Of a stretch of 55,510 nt of DNA, positions 1 to 8,241 are shown piece by piece (position 1 is the stretch's first letter; each line of letters opens with the position of its first letter). Made by a program: the position numbers and the translations under genes. Source of the stretch: Propionivibrio sp. (GTDB lineage: Bacteria; Pseudomonadota; Gammaproteobacteria; Burkholderiales; Rhodocyclaceae); contig NZ_JAGOIT010000007.1 in assembly GCF_017995515.1 (NCBI RefSeq), forward strand, positions 1 through 55,510, read 5' to 3'. Under the pieces are notes generated by a model. The model searched no databases and was not told the origin of the DNA. It saw only the letters and a program-made list of their open reading frames with translations.

Positions 1-85
1 TAACCTGCGCCACCGGCGCCGTCCGCTTGCGCTGCAAGCCCTCCAACTCGTCCCGCTCCAATTCACTCAGATTCATCTTTCCCAT
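1..85 (-). mobile_element. IS630-type transposase, N-terminal fragment running off the left edge
   Basis: Read on the minus strand from an ATG at 85 (or the second ATG at 76), 28 codons stay open to the window edge. The peptide begins MGKMNLSELERDELEGL and continues with QRKRTAPVAQV. This Leu/Glu-rich start followed by a TAP motif is how many IS630-family transposases begin, ahead of their helix-turn-helix. Only the first helix is present, so the assignment rests on a short similarity recalled from the family. Its position next to a sensor kinase without a partner regulator suggests that an insertion may have broken up that regulatory locus. It could instead be another HTH protein of similar start. 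Confidence 0.5.
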
Positions 86-142
86 GCCCCCTATATGGGG
101 TGCAATTTCATTGATTCAATGGACTAGCGAGACTGTGCTGCG

Positions 143-1135
143 ATGTTTGACGAACGCTGGGGACTAATCAGGCGCTTGTTGTTCTGTCTCGGTTGCTATG
201 CGCTGCTCGGGGTGGCGTTCTACATGAATGACGTTTTCGGTGGCAGGTCGGCTGGATTGTTGCTGATCGTGTTCTCGGTCAACACGTTTTATCTCTATCG
301 TTCGATCATTGCGCCGTTGCGCGAGATCGAAGCACTGTACCTGCGATTCAACCGCGGTTACGACTCCAAAGCGATCTTCAGCAAGCCGGTCTTCTTCACC
401 TCGGCCGAGAAGCTGTCGTTGGCGAAGATCGGCCATTTGCTCGACAACCAGGAAGTCAACCGCCTCTCGAACCGGCAAGCGCAGTATCTGGCGCTACAGA
501 ACCAGATCAACCCGCACTTCCTTTACAACACGCTGGAAGCGATTCGCGGCGATGCGCTGTCGGTGGGAATGCGGGATATCGCGACGATCACCGAGGCCTT
601 GGCCACCTTCTTCCGCTACACGATCTCGAACATGGACAACCTGGTGTCGCTTGAAGAAGAGTTGGGCAACGCCGAGAACTACTTCGCGATCCAGAATTAC
701 CGGTTCGGCGAGCGGATCAGCATGCAGGTGACGCTTGAGGCAGGCAGCGAGGCAGCCGTGGACTTCATGATTCCGAAACTGACGCTGCAGCCGATCATTG
801 AGAACGCGATCATTCATGGCCTGGAGGGGCAGGTGGGGCCGGGACAAGTTTCGGTCGATATCGCAACCGATGGCAGTCGCCTGTTGATCGACGTGAAGGA
901 CGACGGCATCGGCATGAGCGAAGAAGTGCTTGAAGAGCTCGGTCGGCGGTTGGTGTCTCCGGAGGCTGCGTCCGGCCGAGACGAAAAGCATCGCGGTGGA
1001 ATCGCTCTCGCGAACGTTAACAACCGGATCAAGTTGCTCTTTGGCGAGCAGTACGGACTTCGTGTTTCCAGCATCGAAGGCATGGGCACCACGGTCGAAA
1101 TCCAGCTGCCCGTGAAGCGACGCGCGGACGTTTGA
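143..1135 (+). CDS. YesM/LytS-type sensor histidine kinase (short membrane hairpin, His_kinase + HATPase_c)
   Basis: This 330-aa protein is a membrane histidine kinase of the YesM/LytS class. Two hydrophobic segments (about residues 12-28 and 36-53) form a hairpin with almost no periplasmic loop, so there is no large sensor domain. The phosphoacceptor region is QNQINPHFLYNT with His125, typical of the His_kinase (PF06580) family. An N-box (LQPIIENAIIHG, about 216-227) and a G-box (DDGIGMS) mark the ATPase domain. YesM-like kinases normally lie next to an AraC-type response regulator; none is present here, and the upstream neighbour is an IS fragment. The next gene starts 4 bases after the stop, so the two are probably co-translated. 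The start lacks a clear Shine-Dalgarno, and a longer original N-terminus cannot be excluded. This class is commoner in Firmicutes than in betaproteobacteria, which hints at transfer. Confidence 0.85.
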   Translation: MFDERWGLIRRLLFCLGCYALLGVAFYMNDVFGGRSAGLLLIVFSVNTFYLYRSIIAPLREIEALYLRFNRGYDSKAIFSKPVFFTSAEKLSLAKIGHLLDNQEVNRLSNRQAQYLALQNQINPHFLYNTLEAIRGDALSVGMRDIATITEALATFFRYTISNMDNLVSLEEELGNAENYFAIQNYRFGERISMQVTLEAGSEAAVDFMIPKLTLQPIIENAIIHGLEGQVGPGQVSVDIATDGSRLLIDVKDDGIGMSEEVLEELGRRLVSPEAASGRDEKHRGGIALANVNNRIKLLFGEQYGLRVSSIEGMGTTVEIQLPVKRRADV

Positions 1136-1139
1136 GCGC

Positions 1140-2585
1140 ATGCGGCGCGAACTGCTCCGGATGGAGAGCGTTTCGCTCGGCGAGCACGGGCAGAAATCGC
1201 TGGACGATTTCAGCCTGGTTCTCAACGCTGGCGAAATCCTGGGCGTGTTCTCGACCCACGCGGCCGTGAAGGACGATCTGGTTCGCCTGATCGCCGGCCA
1301 GATCGGCGCCGTCGCCGGACGCATGTACCTGTCGGGCGAACCGAGCCCATTCGAGGAGAGCAATCTCCATCGACGGCGCAAGGTCGGCGTCATTCATTCC
1401 GCGCGGACCTTGATCGACGTGCTGAGCGTTTCAGAGAACATCTTCGTCATCCGCAAAGGCGTCAAGGCGGGTGTCATCGACCATGCGCTGCTGGATATCC
1501 AGGCACGCCAGCTGATCGACGAATTCGGGATGTCGATCGCCCCCGAGACTCTGGCGCGAAACCTCTCGGACGTCGACCGGTGTTGCCTCGAAGTGCTCAA
1601 GGCGATTGCGCTCGGCGCGCAGATCGTCGTCTTCAAGGATCTTGCGAGCTTTCTGCCGGATTCGAGCATCGAGAAACTGCTCGAATTCGCTGCCCGCCTC
1701 AAGACGCGCGGTATCGGTCTTCTCATGGTCGAGAGTTCGGTCGGGACGCTTTCCCGCTACGCCGAGCGCGTGGTAGTGATCAAGAACGGTCGCAATTTCT
1801 GGACCTTCGCGGGCGGAACGTTCAGTGATGAGGCGCTGAAGACCTGCTTTGCCAGAAAGCGCGATACCACGCATCCGGAAGATTGGTGGTCAGCAGCCGG
1901 GGAAGGCTACGCGCTCCCCGAGGTTCTCGTTTTTGACCAGGTGAGTTCCGGCGTTCTCGACGACCTCAGCTTCTCGCTCGTGCAGGGCGAAGAGCTTTGC
2001 ATCCTGGACCAGGCGGGGAAAGGGATCGAGGAAATTCGCGCCCTGCTCAGCGGTGAGCATCGACCGCTCCGCGGACGCATTCTCGCGAACGGCGTTGAAT
2101 TTGCCGCGTGCAACGCCTGGCAGGCGCTCGATCAGAAGGTCGCATTCATCGCGGAAAACCCGGCCGACAGCATGATCTTTCGCGATCTGTCCGCGATCGA
2201 GAACCTCTGCTTGCCGTCCAGCCGCAAAGCCAGCGGATTCTGGCTCAATCCAACGTACGTGAGCAGTTGCCTGAAGGAATACAGTCCCTTCTTCGACGCG
2301 GACGTGTTGAACAAATACCCTGACGAACTGAGCGCACAGGATCTGCACAAACTGGTTTACTGCCGCTGGCACCTGTACAAACCGGGCGTCGTGGTTTGCG
2401 TCAAGCCCTACAGTTCGGTCGACAAGACCCTGGAAGAAATCAGTGCGATCTTCATTGACCTGCTGCTCAGGAAAGGCATTGCCGTGCTCATTCTGACGTC
2501 GAGCGCGTCCGAGGCCGAAAGCGCACGCAGGAAAATTTCAATCAATCAGAAGAATGACCCCCTTCACCAAAAGAATGACCTTTGA
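1140..2585 (+). CDS. RbsA-like tandem ABC protein lacking Walker motifs (pseudo-ATPase)
   Basis: The 481-aa product has the layout of a sugar-importer ATPase with two ABC halves (about 5-230 and 255-470), but the catalytic motifs are gone. The first P-loop position reads GVFSTHAAVKDDL and the second CILDQAGKGIEE, so neither has a GKS/T. The Walker B positions read IVVFKDLASFL and VVVCVKPYSSV instead of a hydrophobic run ending in DEP. The signature LSGGNQQ is replaced by LSAQDLHKL. It therefore probably neither binds nor hydrolyses ATP in the usual way. It follows the sensor kinase gene with a 4-base gap, so a role in sensing or in coupling the kinase to a transporter is plausible but inferred. 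The last residues (QKNDPLHQKNDL) come from a direct repeat resembling an insertion-sequence end, so the native C-terminus may be lost. Alternatively it is a decaying importer subunit. Confidence 0.7.
   Translation: MRRELLRMESVSLGEHGQKSLDDFSLVLNAGEILGVFSTHAAVKDDLVRLIAGQIGAVAGRMYLSGEPSPFEESNLHRRRKVGVIHSARTLIDVLSVSENIFVIRKGVKAGVIDHALLDIQARQLIDEFGMSIAPETLARNLSDVDRCCLEVLKAIALGAQIVVFKDLASFLPDSSIEKLLEFAARLKTRGIGLLMVESSVGTLSRYAERVVVIKNGRNFWTFAGGTFSDEALKTCFARKRDTTHPEDWWSAAGEGYALPEVLVFDQVSSGVLDDLSFSLVQGEELCILDQAGKGIEEIRALLSGEHRPLRGRILANGVEFAACNAWQALDQKVAFIAENPADSMIFRDLSAIENLCLPSSRKASGFWLNPTYVSSCLKEYSPFFDADVLNKYPDELSAQDLHKLVYCRWHLYKPGVVVCVKPYSSVDKTLEEISAIFIDLLLRKGIAVLILTSSASEAESARRKISINQKNDPLHQKNDL
2550..2580. 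repeat. Two AAGAATGACC direct repeats, 21-nt period, resembling an IS21-family end
   Basis: AAGAATGACC occurs at 2550-2559 and again at 2571-2580, with TTCACCAA between. Multiple short repeats of the GGTCATT(C/T)TT ... GGTGAA type at this spacing are characteristic of IS21-family termini. No IstA or IstB gene is present, so this would be a solo end left after deletion or recombination. It supplies the last codons of the preceding pseudo-ATPase gene. The assignment is from memory of such ends, not a search. Confidence 0.4.
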
Positions 2586-2610
2586 TTGGCAAAAATGCTG
2601 ATGCTACGCT
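2582..2610 (+). promoter_or_regulatory. Candidate sigma-70 promoter for ABC importer 1 operon
   Basis: TTGATT (2582-2587) and TACGCT (2605-2610) are separated by 17 nt, upstream of the first importer gene, whose GTG start follows AAGGAG at 2680-2685. The -10 match is poor (3 of 6). The candidate -35 touches the IS-end-like repeat, so the insertion could have supplied or altered the promoter. The TGANCA-type dyads seen between the kinase and isomerase genes were not found here. Confidence 0.3.
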
Positions 2611-2694
2611 CGTCCCACAACTGAACGACAACCGTTTGAGGCCGTAGCGCCAACGCCGAAGGCCGAAAATCGGGATGTCAAGGAGAGGGGAAAC

Positions 2695-4212
2695 GTGGAG
2701 AAGTATCTGCTGGAATTGTCGGGGATCAGCAAGTCATTTCCCGGTGTAAAAGCGCTTGACGATGTCAGCTTCAGTCTCAAGGCGGGCGAAGTGCACGCCC
2801 TGCTCGGCGAGAATGGAGCGGGCAAATCGACGCTAATGAAGATCATCAGCGGCATCTACCAGCGCGATTCGGGGAGCTACCGCCTCGAAGGTCACGAAAT
2901 CGACGAGTTGACGCCGAAGAAGGCGCAGGAGCTCGGGATCGCCATCATCCACCAGGAACTGAACATGTGCACCGACCTGACGGTCGCCGAGAACATGTTC
3001 CTCGGCCGCGAGGCGCATGCGCGCGGTGTCATCCGCCAGCGCGAGATGGATCGGCAGGCCGCCGAAATCCTGCGTAAGCTGAAGATCGATATCGATCCCC
3101 GCACCGTGGTCAAGAAGTTGCCGGTGTCCAAGCAGCAGATGGTCGAGATCGCCAAGGCGCTGTCGACCAACGCGCGCATCCTGATCATGGACGAGCCAAC
3201 GTCGGCGCTGACCGAGCGCGAGATCGCCGAATTGTTCCGCATCGTGCGGGATCTGCGCGACCACGGTTGCGCCATCGTTTATATCTCGCACCGGCTCGAC
3301 GAGCTCAAGGAAATCACCGATCGCGTTTCGATCTTCCGCGACGGGCGCTATGTCGCCACGCGCAACTTCGCCGAAACGACGCTCGACGAGATCATCGCCA
3401 TGATGGTCGGCCGCGAGATCAAGGAGAAATTCCCGCATATCCCGGTCGCCAAGGGGAAGAAGATCCTCGAAGTTACCCACCTCGACTCGGGCATGGTCAA
3501 GGACGTGTCGTTCGACCTGTACGCCGGCGAGATCATCGGGCTGTCCGGGCTGATGGGCGCCGGGCGGACCGAACTGGTGCGCGCGATCTTCGGCGCCGAT
3601 CCGATCGAGCGCGGTACGATCAGGCTCGACGGCGAGGTCATCCACGTCCGCCATCCGCTCGACGCCATCGAGCACGGCATCGTGCTCGGGCCGGAAGATC
3701 GCAAGAAGCAGGGTTTGTGCACCGAGTTGTCGATCCGCGAGAACGTCGGCCTGGCCAACCTCGACCGCATCTGCAACCGCTGGGGCGTCGTGCGCAGCGG
3801 CGTCGAGAAGGAGCTGTCGCGCCGCGCCATCCAGGATCTGCACATCAAGACGCCGTCCGGCGAACAGACGGCCAAAAATCTGTCCGGCGGCAATCAGCAA
3901 AAAGTCGTGCTCGGCAAATGGCTGGTGCGCGACGCGCGCGTTGTCATCTTCGACGAGCCGACGCGCGGTATCGATGTCGCTTCCAAGGTCGAAATCTACT
4001 CGATCATGAACGAGCTGAAGTCACGCGGCATCGGCGTGCTCTTCGTGTCGTCCGAGATGCCGGAAGTGATGGGCATGAGCGACCGCATCCTCGTCATGTG
4101 CAACGGCCGGATTACCGGGAACCTCGTTTCGAAGGAGGCGACGCAGGATGAAATCCTCCGCTATGCGACGCAGTACAACGTGCAATCCGACGTTGCAGCG
4201 TTGAATCAGTAA
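2695..4212 (+). CDS. Sugar/polyol ABC importer 1, RbsA-like ATPase
   Basis: This 505-aa tandem ABC ATPase powers the importer made with the next two genes. The N-terminal half has a full P-loop (GENGAGKST, residues 38-46), a Q-loop (IIHQELN) and Walker B ILIMDEPTSA (161-170). The C-terminal half has the degenerate P-loop GLMGAGRTEL that is normal for the RbsA/MglA/XylG group, plus the signature LSGGNQQKV and Walker B VVIFDEPTRGID. Length matches the family (about 500 aa). The GTG start is chosen because AAGGAG lies 9 nt upstream at 2680-2685. The permease follows after 23 nt. The substrate cannot be read from the ATPase; the neighbouring genes suggest a polyol or pentose/tetrose-type sugar. 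Confidence 0.93.
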   Translation: MEKYLLELSGISKSFPGVKALDDVSFSLKAGEVHALLGENGAGKSTLMKIISGIYQRDSGSYRLEGHEIDELTPKKAQELGIAIIHQELNMCTDLTVAENMFLGREAHARGVIRQREMDRQAAEILRKLKIDIDPRTVVKKLPVSKQQMVEIAKALSTNARILIMDEPTSALTEREIAELFRIVRDLRDHGCAIVYISHRLDELKEITDRVSIFRDGRYVATRNFAETTLDEIIAMMVGREIKEKFPHIPVAKGKKILEVTHLDSGMVKDVSFDLYAGEIIGLSGLMGAGRTELVRAIFGADPIERGTIRLDGEVIHVRHPLDAIEHGIVLGPEDRKKQGLCTELSIRENVGLANLDRICNRWGVVRSGVEKELSRRAIQDLHIKTPSGEQTAKNLSGGNQQKVVLGKWLVRDARVVIFDEPTRGIDVASKVEIYSIMNELKSRGIGVLFVSSEMPEVMGMSDRILVMCNGRITGNLVSKEATQDEILRYATQYNVQSDVAALNQ

Positions 4213-4235
4213 CCGATAACTAAAGACAGACTCAC

Positions 4236-5231
4236 ATGAAAAACAACTACTTCAAAGAGATTCTGGCCATCAGGGGCATGGGTCAGGTCATTTCGGTCAC
4301 GGCGGCCCTGTGCGTGATGAGCATCGTATTCGGCATCATCAATCCGTCGTTCTTCTCGGGCGAGAATACGACCAACCTCCTGCGTCAGGTGGTACCGATC
4401 ATGATCATCGGCATCGGCCAGTCGTTCGTGATGATTACCGGCGGCATCGATCTCTCGATCGGTTCCGTCGCCGGCATGTCGAGCATGATTTCGGCGACCC
4501 TGATGACTAAAGGCGGGATGGATCCGTGGGTTGCCAGTGGCGTCACCCTCGCCGCGTGCTGTCTCGTCGGCCTGGTCAACGGCCTGCTGGTTTCGCTGAC
4601 CAAGCTGCCGGCCTTCATCGCCACGCTCGGAACGATGATCATTGCGCGCGGCATCGCCCAGCTTGCGAACGGCAATATGAATACCGACGGCATCCCGGAA
4701 GCCGCCGATGGCTTCAAGAGCATTTTCTACTACGGCGATACGCTCGGCCTGTACAACCCGATCTGGATCGGCATCGCGCTGTTTCTCGTCTTTGCCTTCA
4801 TCCTCGGCAAGACCTGCACCGGCCGCCACACGTATGCCATCGGCAGCAACTACGAGGCGGCGAAGCTCTCGGGTGTCAACGTGGTCGTCGCCGAGACCAA
4901 GGTGTACGTGTTCAGCTCGTTCCTTGCCGGCATCGTCGGCCTGATGCTCACGGCGCAGAGCGGCATGGGGACGATGAACGCCGGTATGTCCTACGAATTG
5001 AACGCGGTGGCCGCGTCGGTCATCGGCGGCGTCAGCACGATGGGTGGCCAGGGGCTGCTCTTCGGCACCGTCATCGGCTCGTTCATCTGGGGCGTGTTGA
5101 ACAATGGCCTGCAGTTCGCCGGTGCGCCGCTCGCATTGCGCAATCTGGTGATCGGCGTCGTCGTCATCATCTCGGTGCTGATCGACCGCATCGCCCGCGG
5201 CGGGAAATTCAGCTTCCTCAAGAAGCGCTAA
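4236..5231 (+). CDS. Sugar/polyol ABC importer 1, RbsC-like permease
   Basis: This 331-aa inner-membrane permease belongs to the BPD_transp_2 group (RbsC/AraH/XylH). It is hydrophobic throughout, with about 8-10 membrane segments. It carries the characteristic stretch GIGQSFVMITGGIDLSIGSV near residues 62-81 and the cytoplasmic coupling-loop region around NYEAAKLSGVNV, which docks on the ATPase. It ends in basic residues (FSFLKKR). It lies between the RbsA-like and binding-protein genes, in the order usual for these operons, and would form a homodimer with the tandem ATPase. The 85-nt gap to the binding-protein gene contains no obvious terminator. Confidence 0.93.
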   Translation: MKNNYFKEILAIRGMGQVISVTAALCVMSIVFGIINPSFFSGENTTNLLRQVVPIMIIGIGQSFVMITGGIDLSIGSVAGMSSMISATLMTKGGMDPWVASGVTLAACCLVGLVNGLLVSLTKLPAFIATLGTMIIARGIAQLANGNMNTDGIPEAADGFKSIFYYGDTLGLYNPIWIGIALFLVFAFILGKTCTGRHTYAIGSNYEAAKLSGVNVVVAETKVYVFSSFLAGIVGLMLTAQSGMGTMNAGMSYELNAVAASVIGGVSTMGGQGLLFGTVIGSFIWGVLNNGLQFAGAPLALRNLVIGVVVIISVLIDRIARGGKFSFLKKR

Positions 5232-5316
5232 CGATTGCTTCGTACCGTATTCAGGAATTCATGCCCACCAGGGCAATGACCAGGCGTAGTTCTCATAAAC
5301 AGTGGAGGTAGTGACA

Positions 5317-6234
5317 ATGAAGAAAGCACTCAAAGTTCTGACGATGGCAACGATGGCGGCGGTTTCCCTGTCGGTCGTCGCGCCGGCGGCATCGGCTGCG
5401 GACGCAAAAGGCAAGACGGTCTATTTGATCACGATGGACAAGATGGACCAGCACTGGGTCAAGGTTGACGAAGGTGCCAAGACGATGGCTGCGGCCGTCG
5501 GCCTGAAGTACAAGTGGGATGCGCCGGACGTCAAGGACAATGCCAAACAGATCGAGGCGGTGAACAACGCCGTCGCCGACAAGGCCAACCTGATTCTGCT
5601 CGCCGCCAACGATCCGAAGGCGATCAGCGCCGCCGTGAAGAACGCGCAGAGCAAGGGCGTCAAGATCATCTACGTGGACTCGGGCGCGGAAGTGCCGGCG
5701 ATCGCCACGCTGTCGACCAACAACTTCCAGGCCGGCGCGCTGGCGGGCAAGACGATGATCGACGAGCTCAAGGCGGCGGGCAAGTCGGCCGGCAAGATCG
5801 GTATCGTCAGCGTCAACACGGCGACCAACTCGACGATGGAGCGTGAAAACGGCTTCCGTGGCGTCGTCAGCGCTGCCGGTTACACGATCCTGACCACAGA
5901 GTACAAGGACGGCGACGCCGCCGCCTCGCAGGAAGCCGCCACCGGCTTCATCTCCGGCAACGGCGACCTCGTCGGCCTCTATGGCGCGAATGAAGGTTCG
6001 ACCGTCGGCGTCGGCAACGCGATCAAGGCTTCCGGCAAGCCGATCGTCGGTATCGGCTTCGACAAGTCCGACGCGATCCTTGGCCTCCTGAAGAGTGGCG
6101 CATTGAAGGCCGCGATGGCGCAGAACCCCTATACGATGGGCTACCTCGGTGTCGCCCAAGCCTACGCTGCGCTGGCCGATCTGAGCACCGGTCCGGCCGT
6201 CATCGACACAGGCGTTTCCGTGCTGAGAAAGTAA
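5317..6234 (+). CDS. Sugar/polyol ABC importer 1, periplasmic substrate-binding protein
   Basis: This 305-aa protein belongs to the Peripla_BP_4 (RbsB-like) family. A Sec signal peptide (basic MKKALK, hydrophobic core, cleavage likely after ASA at residue 27) directs it to the periplasm, where it delivers ligand to the preceding permease. The ATG at 5317 is preferred because GGAGG lies at 5304-5308; a GTG at 5302 would sit on top of that site. The mature protein starts with the strand TVYLITMDKMDQHWVKVDE expected for the first Rossmann-like lobe. A strong terminator closes the operon just downstream. Ligand identity is unknown. The island context favours a tetritol, but pentoses and ribitol-type polyols are possible. 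Confidence 0.92.
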   Translation: MKKALKVLTMATMAAVSLSVVAPAASAADAKGKTVYLITMDKMDQHWVKVDEGAKTMAAAVGLKYKWDAPDVKDNAKQIEAVNNAVADKANLILLAANDPKAISAAVKNAQSKGVKIIYVDSGAEVPAIATLSTNNFQAGALAGKTMIDELKAAGKSAGKIGIVSVNTATNSTMERENGFRGVVSAAGYTILTTEYKDGDAAASQEAATGFISGNGDLVGLYGANEGSTVGVGNAIKASGKPIVGIGFDKSDAILGLLKSGALKAAMAQNPYTMGYLGVAQAYAALADLSTGPAVIDTGVSVLRK

Positions 6235-6250
6235 TACACCGCACTAAACA

Positions 6251-6290
6251 AGAAGCCGGGTGTCCGCAAGGGTACCCGGCTTCTTTGTTC
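6251..6290 (+). terminator. Rho-independent terminator of importer 1 operon
   Basis: A perfect 11-bp stem (AGAAGCCGGGT at 6251-6261 with ACCCGGCTTCT at 6274-6284) encloses a 12-nt loop and is followed by TTGTT. It lies 16 nt after the binding-protein stop. It is nearly symmetric and could also act on transcripts from the opposite strand. Confidence 0.85.
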
Positions 6291-6292
6291 AC

Positions 6293-6327
6293 AAAAAAAC
6301 ACGACCGCATGCAGCGCATGACGGTCG
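6293..6327 (-). terminator. Rho-independent terminator of the DhaKL-type kinase gene
   Basis: On the minus strand a CGACCG/CGGTCG stem with an inner CATGC/GCATG pairing and a bulge is followed by seven T residues (A7 at 6293-6299 on the plus strand). It lies 28 nt downstream of the kinase stop. With the preceding terminator it insulates two convergent transcripts. Confidence 0.85.
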
Positions 6328-6354
6328 CGAAGAGGAGGACTGCAATCCGCGTTG

Positions 6355-8121
6355 TTACTTGGCGAGGTGCCGCTGCAGCGAGTTGCTGATCGACTGCAGG
6401 ATCAGGAAGCAGGACGTGGCGCCGGCATCGAGCACGCCGATCGAGCGTGGCCCGAGGCGAGCCGAACGGCCGATGCGCGCCTGCAGATCCTTCGTCGAAT
6501 TCTTGCCGGCTTCGGCCGCGACGCTCATCGCCTTCAAGGCATCGGCAAAGCTCGAGCCCGCACCGACGGCCTCGGTGTAGGCGTTGAGCGCCGGCACCAT
6601 CGTATCGATCAGCGTCTTGTCGCCAACCTTGGCGTTGCCCATGCCCTGCACGTTGGAGACGGCGGCGGCGAGCGCTTCGCCGAACAGCTTGGCGTCCATC
6701 TCGGGATACGCCTCCAGCATATTGACGAAGCCGAGGAAGAAGTTGCCGTAGAGCGGGCCCATCGAACCACCGATGTCGTCCATCAACGCTTGCGAAAGCT
6801 GTTCGAACGCCTTGGGCAGTTCATTGGCTGCGGCACCGAGCGCGTCGAGACGCGTGCCGCAGCCGGTGAAGCCCTTGCTCATGTTGATGCCGTGGTCGCC
6901 GTCGCCGATCAGTCCGTCGATTTCCGAGAGGAAGGCGCGGTTGCTGTTGATCGTCGTGATCAGATCGCGCACCACGTCACCTGCCGTCGCCATCGCCACC
7001 GTCGGACCGCTGATCGTACGCGGTGCGGCGGCCGTCTTGGCTGCGGGGGCTGCCGCAGCAGCCGTCTTGGCGGCGCCTTCGAGCGAGCCGCTGTAGCTGC
7101 GTCCGGCCGAAGCGTTGCCGGCAACGTTGATGCCGACACAATCGCAAGGCGCTTTCAGGCAGGCTTCGAGTTCGTCGTCGACCTTCATCATCGTCAGCGT
7201 CACGCCCATCATCTCGAGCGAGGTGAAGAGGTTGCCGACCTTGTTGAAGACGACGGTGATGCCGTGTGCTTCCAGGCGCTTGGCGAGTTCGCCGTAGAGG
7301 ATGTAAAGCTCCATGATCGGCGTGGCGCCCAGGCCGGAGACGAGGAGCGCGACGCGGTCACCCTTTCCGAAGGGGAGGTCCGGCAGGACCACCTTGAGCA
7401 TGAGTTCGGCCATTTCAGCCGCGCTGACCGTGGTGCGCACGTCGATGCCCGGCTCACCGTGGTGGCCGATACCGACTTCCATCTTGCCGTTTTCGATCGT
7501 GAAGTTGGCGTGGCCGACGGCCGGGATGATGCAGGCGGAGAGGCCAATGCCGATGCTGCGCGTGTTGTTGATCGCTTTCTGTGCGGCGGCGATGACTTCG
7601 TCGAGCGAGCCGCCCATCGCGGCCTTGGCGGCACCGACCTTCCACATCAGGATTTCACCGGCCACACCGCGGCGCTTGGCTTCGTCACCCTTCGGGGCGG
7701 ACGGGACGTCGTCGTTGGCGACGACGGTCTTGACCGTGATGCCTTCGCGTTCGGCCATCGAGATGGCCATCTTCACGTTCATGTTGTCGCCGGCGTAGTT
7801 GCCGTACAGACAGGCGACACCGGCACCGCCGTTGGCGGCGCGCATGGCGTCGAGGAAGCTCTTGGCGGTCGGTGAGGAGAAGATCTCGCCGATGGCGACC
7901 GCGTCGACCATACCGTCGCCGACGTAGCCGAGGAAGGCGGGTTCGTGGCCCGAGCCGCCGCCGGTGACGACGCCCACCTTGCCGGCTTCGGGGGCGCGTG
8001 CGCGTTTGACCACGCGTGAATTGTCGGTGGCGACGACCGTGTCGGCGTGCGCTACCAGCCAGCCTTTGAGCATGTCCTCAACCACGAGGTCTGCGTTGTT
8101 GATGATTCTGTTCATAGTCAT
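6355..8121 (-). CDS. DhaK-DhaL fusion kinase (dihydroxyacetone/tetrulose kinase type)
   Basis: The 588-aa protein fuses a DhaK domain (about 1-350) to a DhaL domain (about 385-588) through an Ala-rich linker, giving an ATP-dependent kinase for short ketoses. DhaK has TGGGSGHEPAFLGYVG (53-68) and the substrate-binding His in GIGHHGEPG (His221 by analogy with the hemiaminal His of glycerone kinases). DhaL has the Mg-ATP motif GLIGDGDHGINMSKGF and an LGPRSIGVLDAGATSC end. ATP-type fusions phosphorylate dihydroxyacetone or erythrulose; the neighbouring dehydrogenase and RpiB-like isomerase make a tetrulose the more likely substrate here, which is inference. Two starts are possible (ATG at 8121 or 8115) and neither has a strong Shine-Dalgarno. 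A well-formed promoter lies about 95 nt upstream and a terminator follows the stop. Confidence 0.93.
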   Translation of the reverse strand: MTMNRIINNADLVVEDMLKGWLVAHADTVVATDNSRVVKRARAPEAGKVGVVTGGGSGHEPAFLGYVGDGMVDAVAIGEIFSSPTAKSFLDAMRAANGGAGVACLYGNYAGDNMNVKMAISMAEREGITVKTVVANDDVPSAPKGDEAKRRGVAGEILMWKVGAAKAAMGGSLDEVIAAAQKAINNTRSIGIGLSACIIPAVGHANFTIENGKMEVGIGHHGEPGIDVRTTVSAAEMAELMLKVVLPDLPFGKGDRVALLVSGLGATPIMELYILYGELAKRLEAHGITVVFNKVGNLFTSLEMMGVTLTMMKVDDELEACLKAPCDCVGINVAGNASAGRSYSGSLEGAAKTAAAAAPAAKTAAAPRTISGPTVAMATAGDVVRDLITTINSNRAFLSEIDGLIGDGDHGINMSKGFTGCGTRLDALGAAANELPKAFEQLSQALMDDIGGSMGPLYGNFFLGFVNMLEAYPEMDAKLFGEALAAAVSNVQGMGNAKVGDKTLIDTMVPALNAYTEAVGAGSSFADALKAMSVAAEAGKNSTKDLQARIGRSARLGPRSIGVLDAGATSCFLILQSISNSLQRHLAK

Positions 8122-8212
8122 AGTGAGTTTTCCCAGAAGTGATTGGGGGTGAAAGGTGGGTTGGTCTTGAAATTCACTCTGTCAGCGCGTATCCCTTGCT
8201 GGCTGCCTGAGC

Positions 8213-8241
8213 ATCATAGTCACGAATGAGCAAATGATCAA
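8213..8241 (-). promoter_or_regulatory. Candidate sigma-70 promoter of the DhaKL-type kinase gene
   Basis: On the minus strand TTGATC (8241-8236) and TATGAT (8218-8213) are 17 nt apart. The -10 matches consensus at 5 of 6 and the -35 at 4 of 6. The -35 overlaps the dyad at 8227-8240, so a protein bound there would block RNA polymerase. Confidence 0.55.

Noticed and set aside
2582-2694. SorC-type operator upstream of importer 1
   Set aside because: GGCAAAAATGCTGA bears some resemblance, but the half-site spacing is wrong and the dyad is poor, so I do not call it.
6352-7875. 507-codon plus-strand frame opposite the DhaKL-type kinase
   Set aside because: His/Asp/Arg-rich translation typical of antisense frames in GC-rich genes; the kinase on the other strand has full catalytic motifs.
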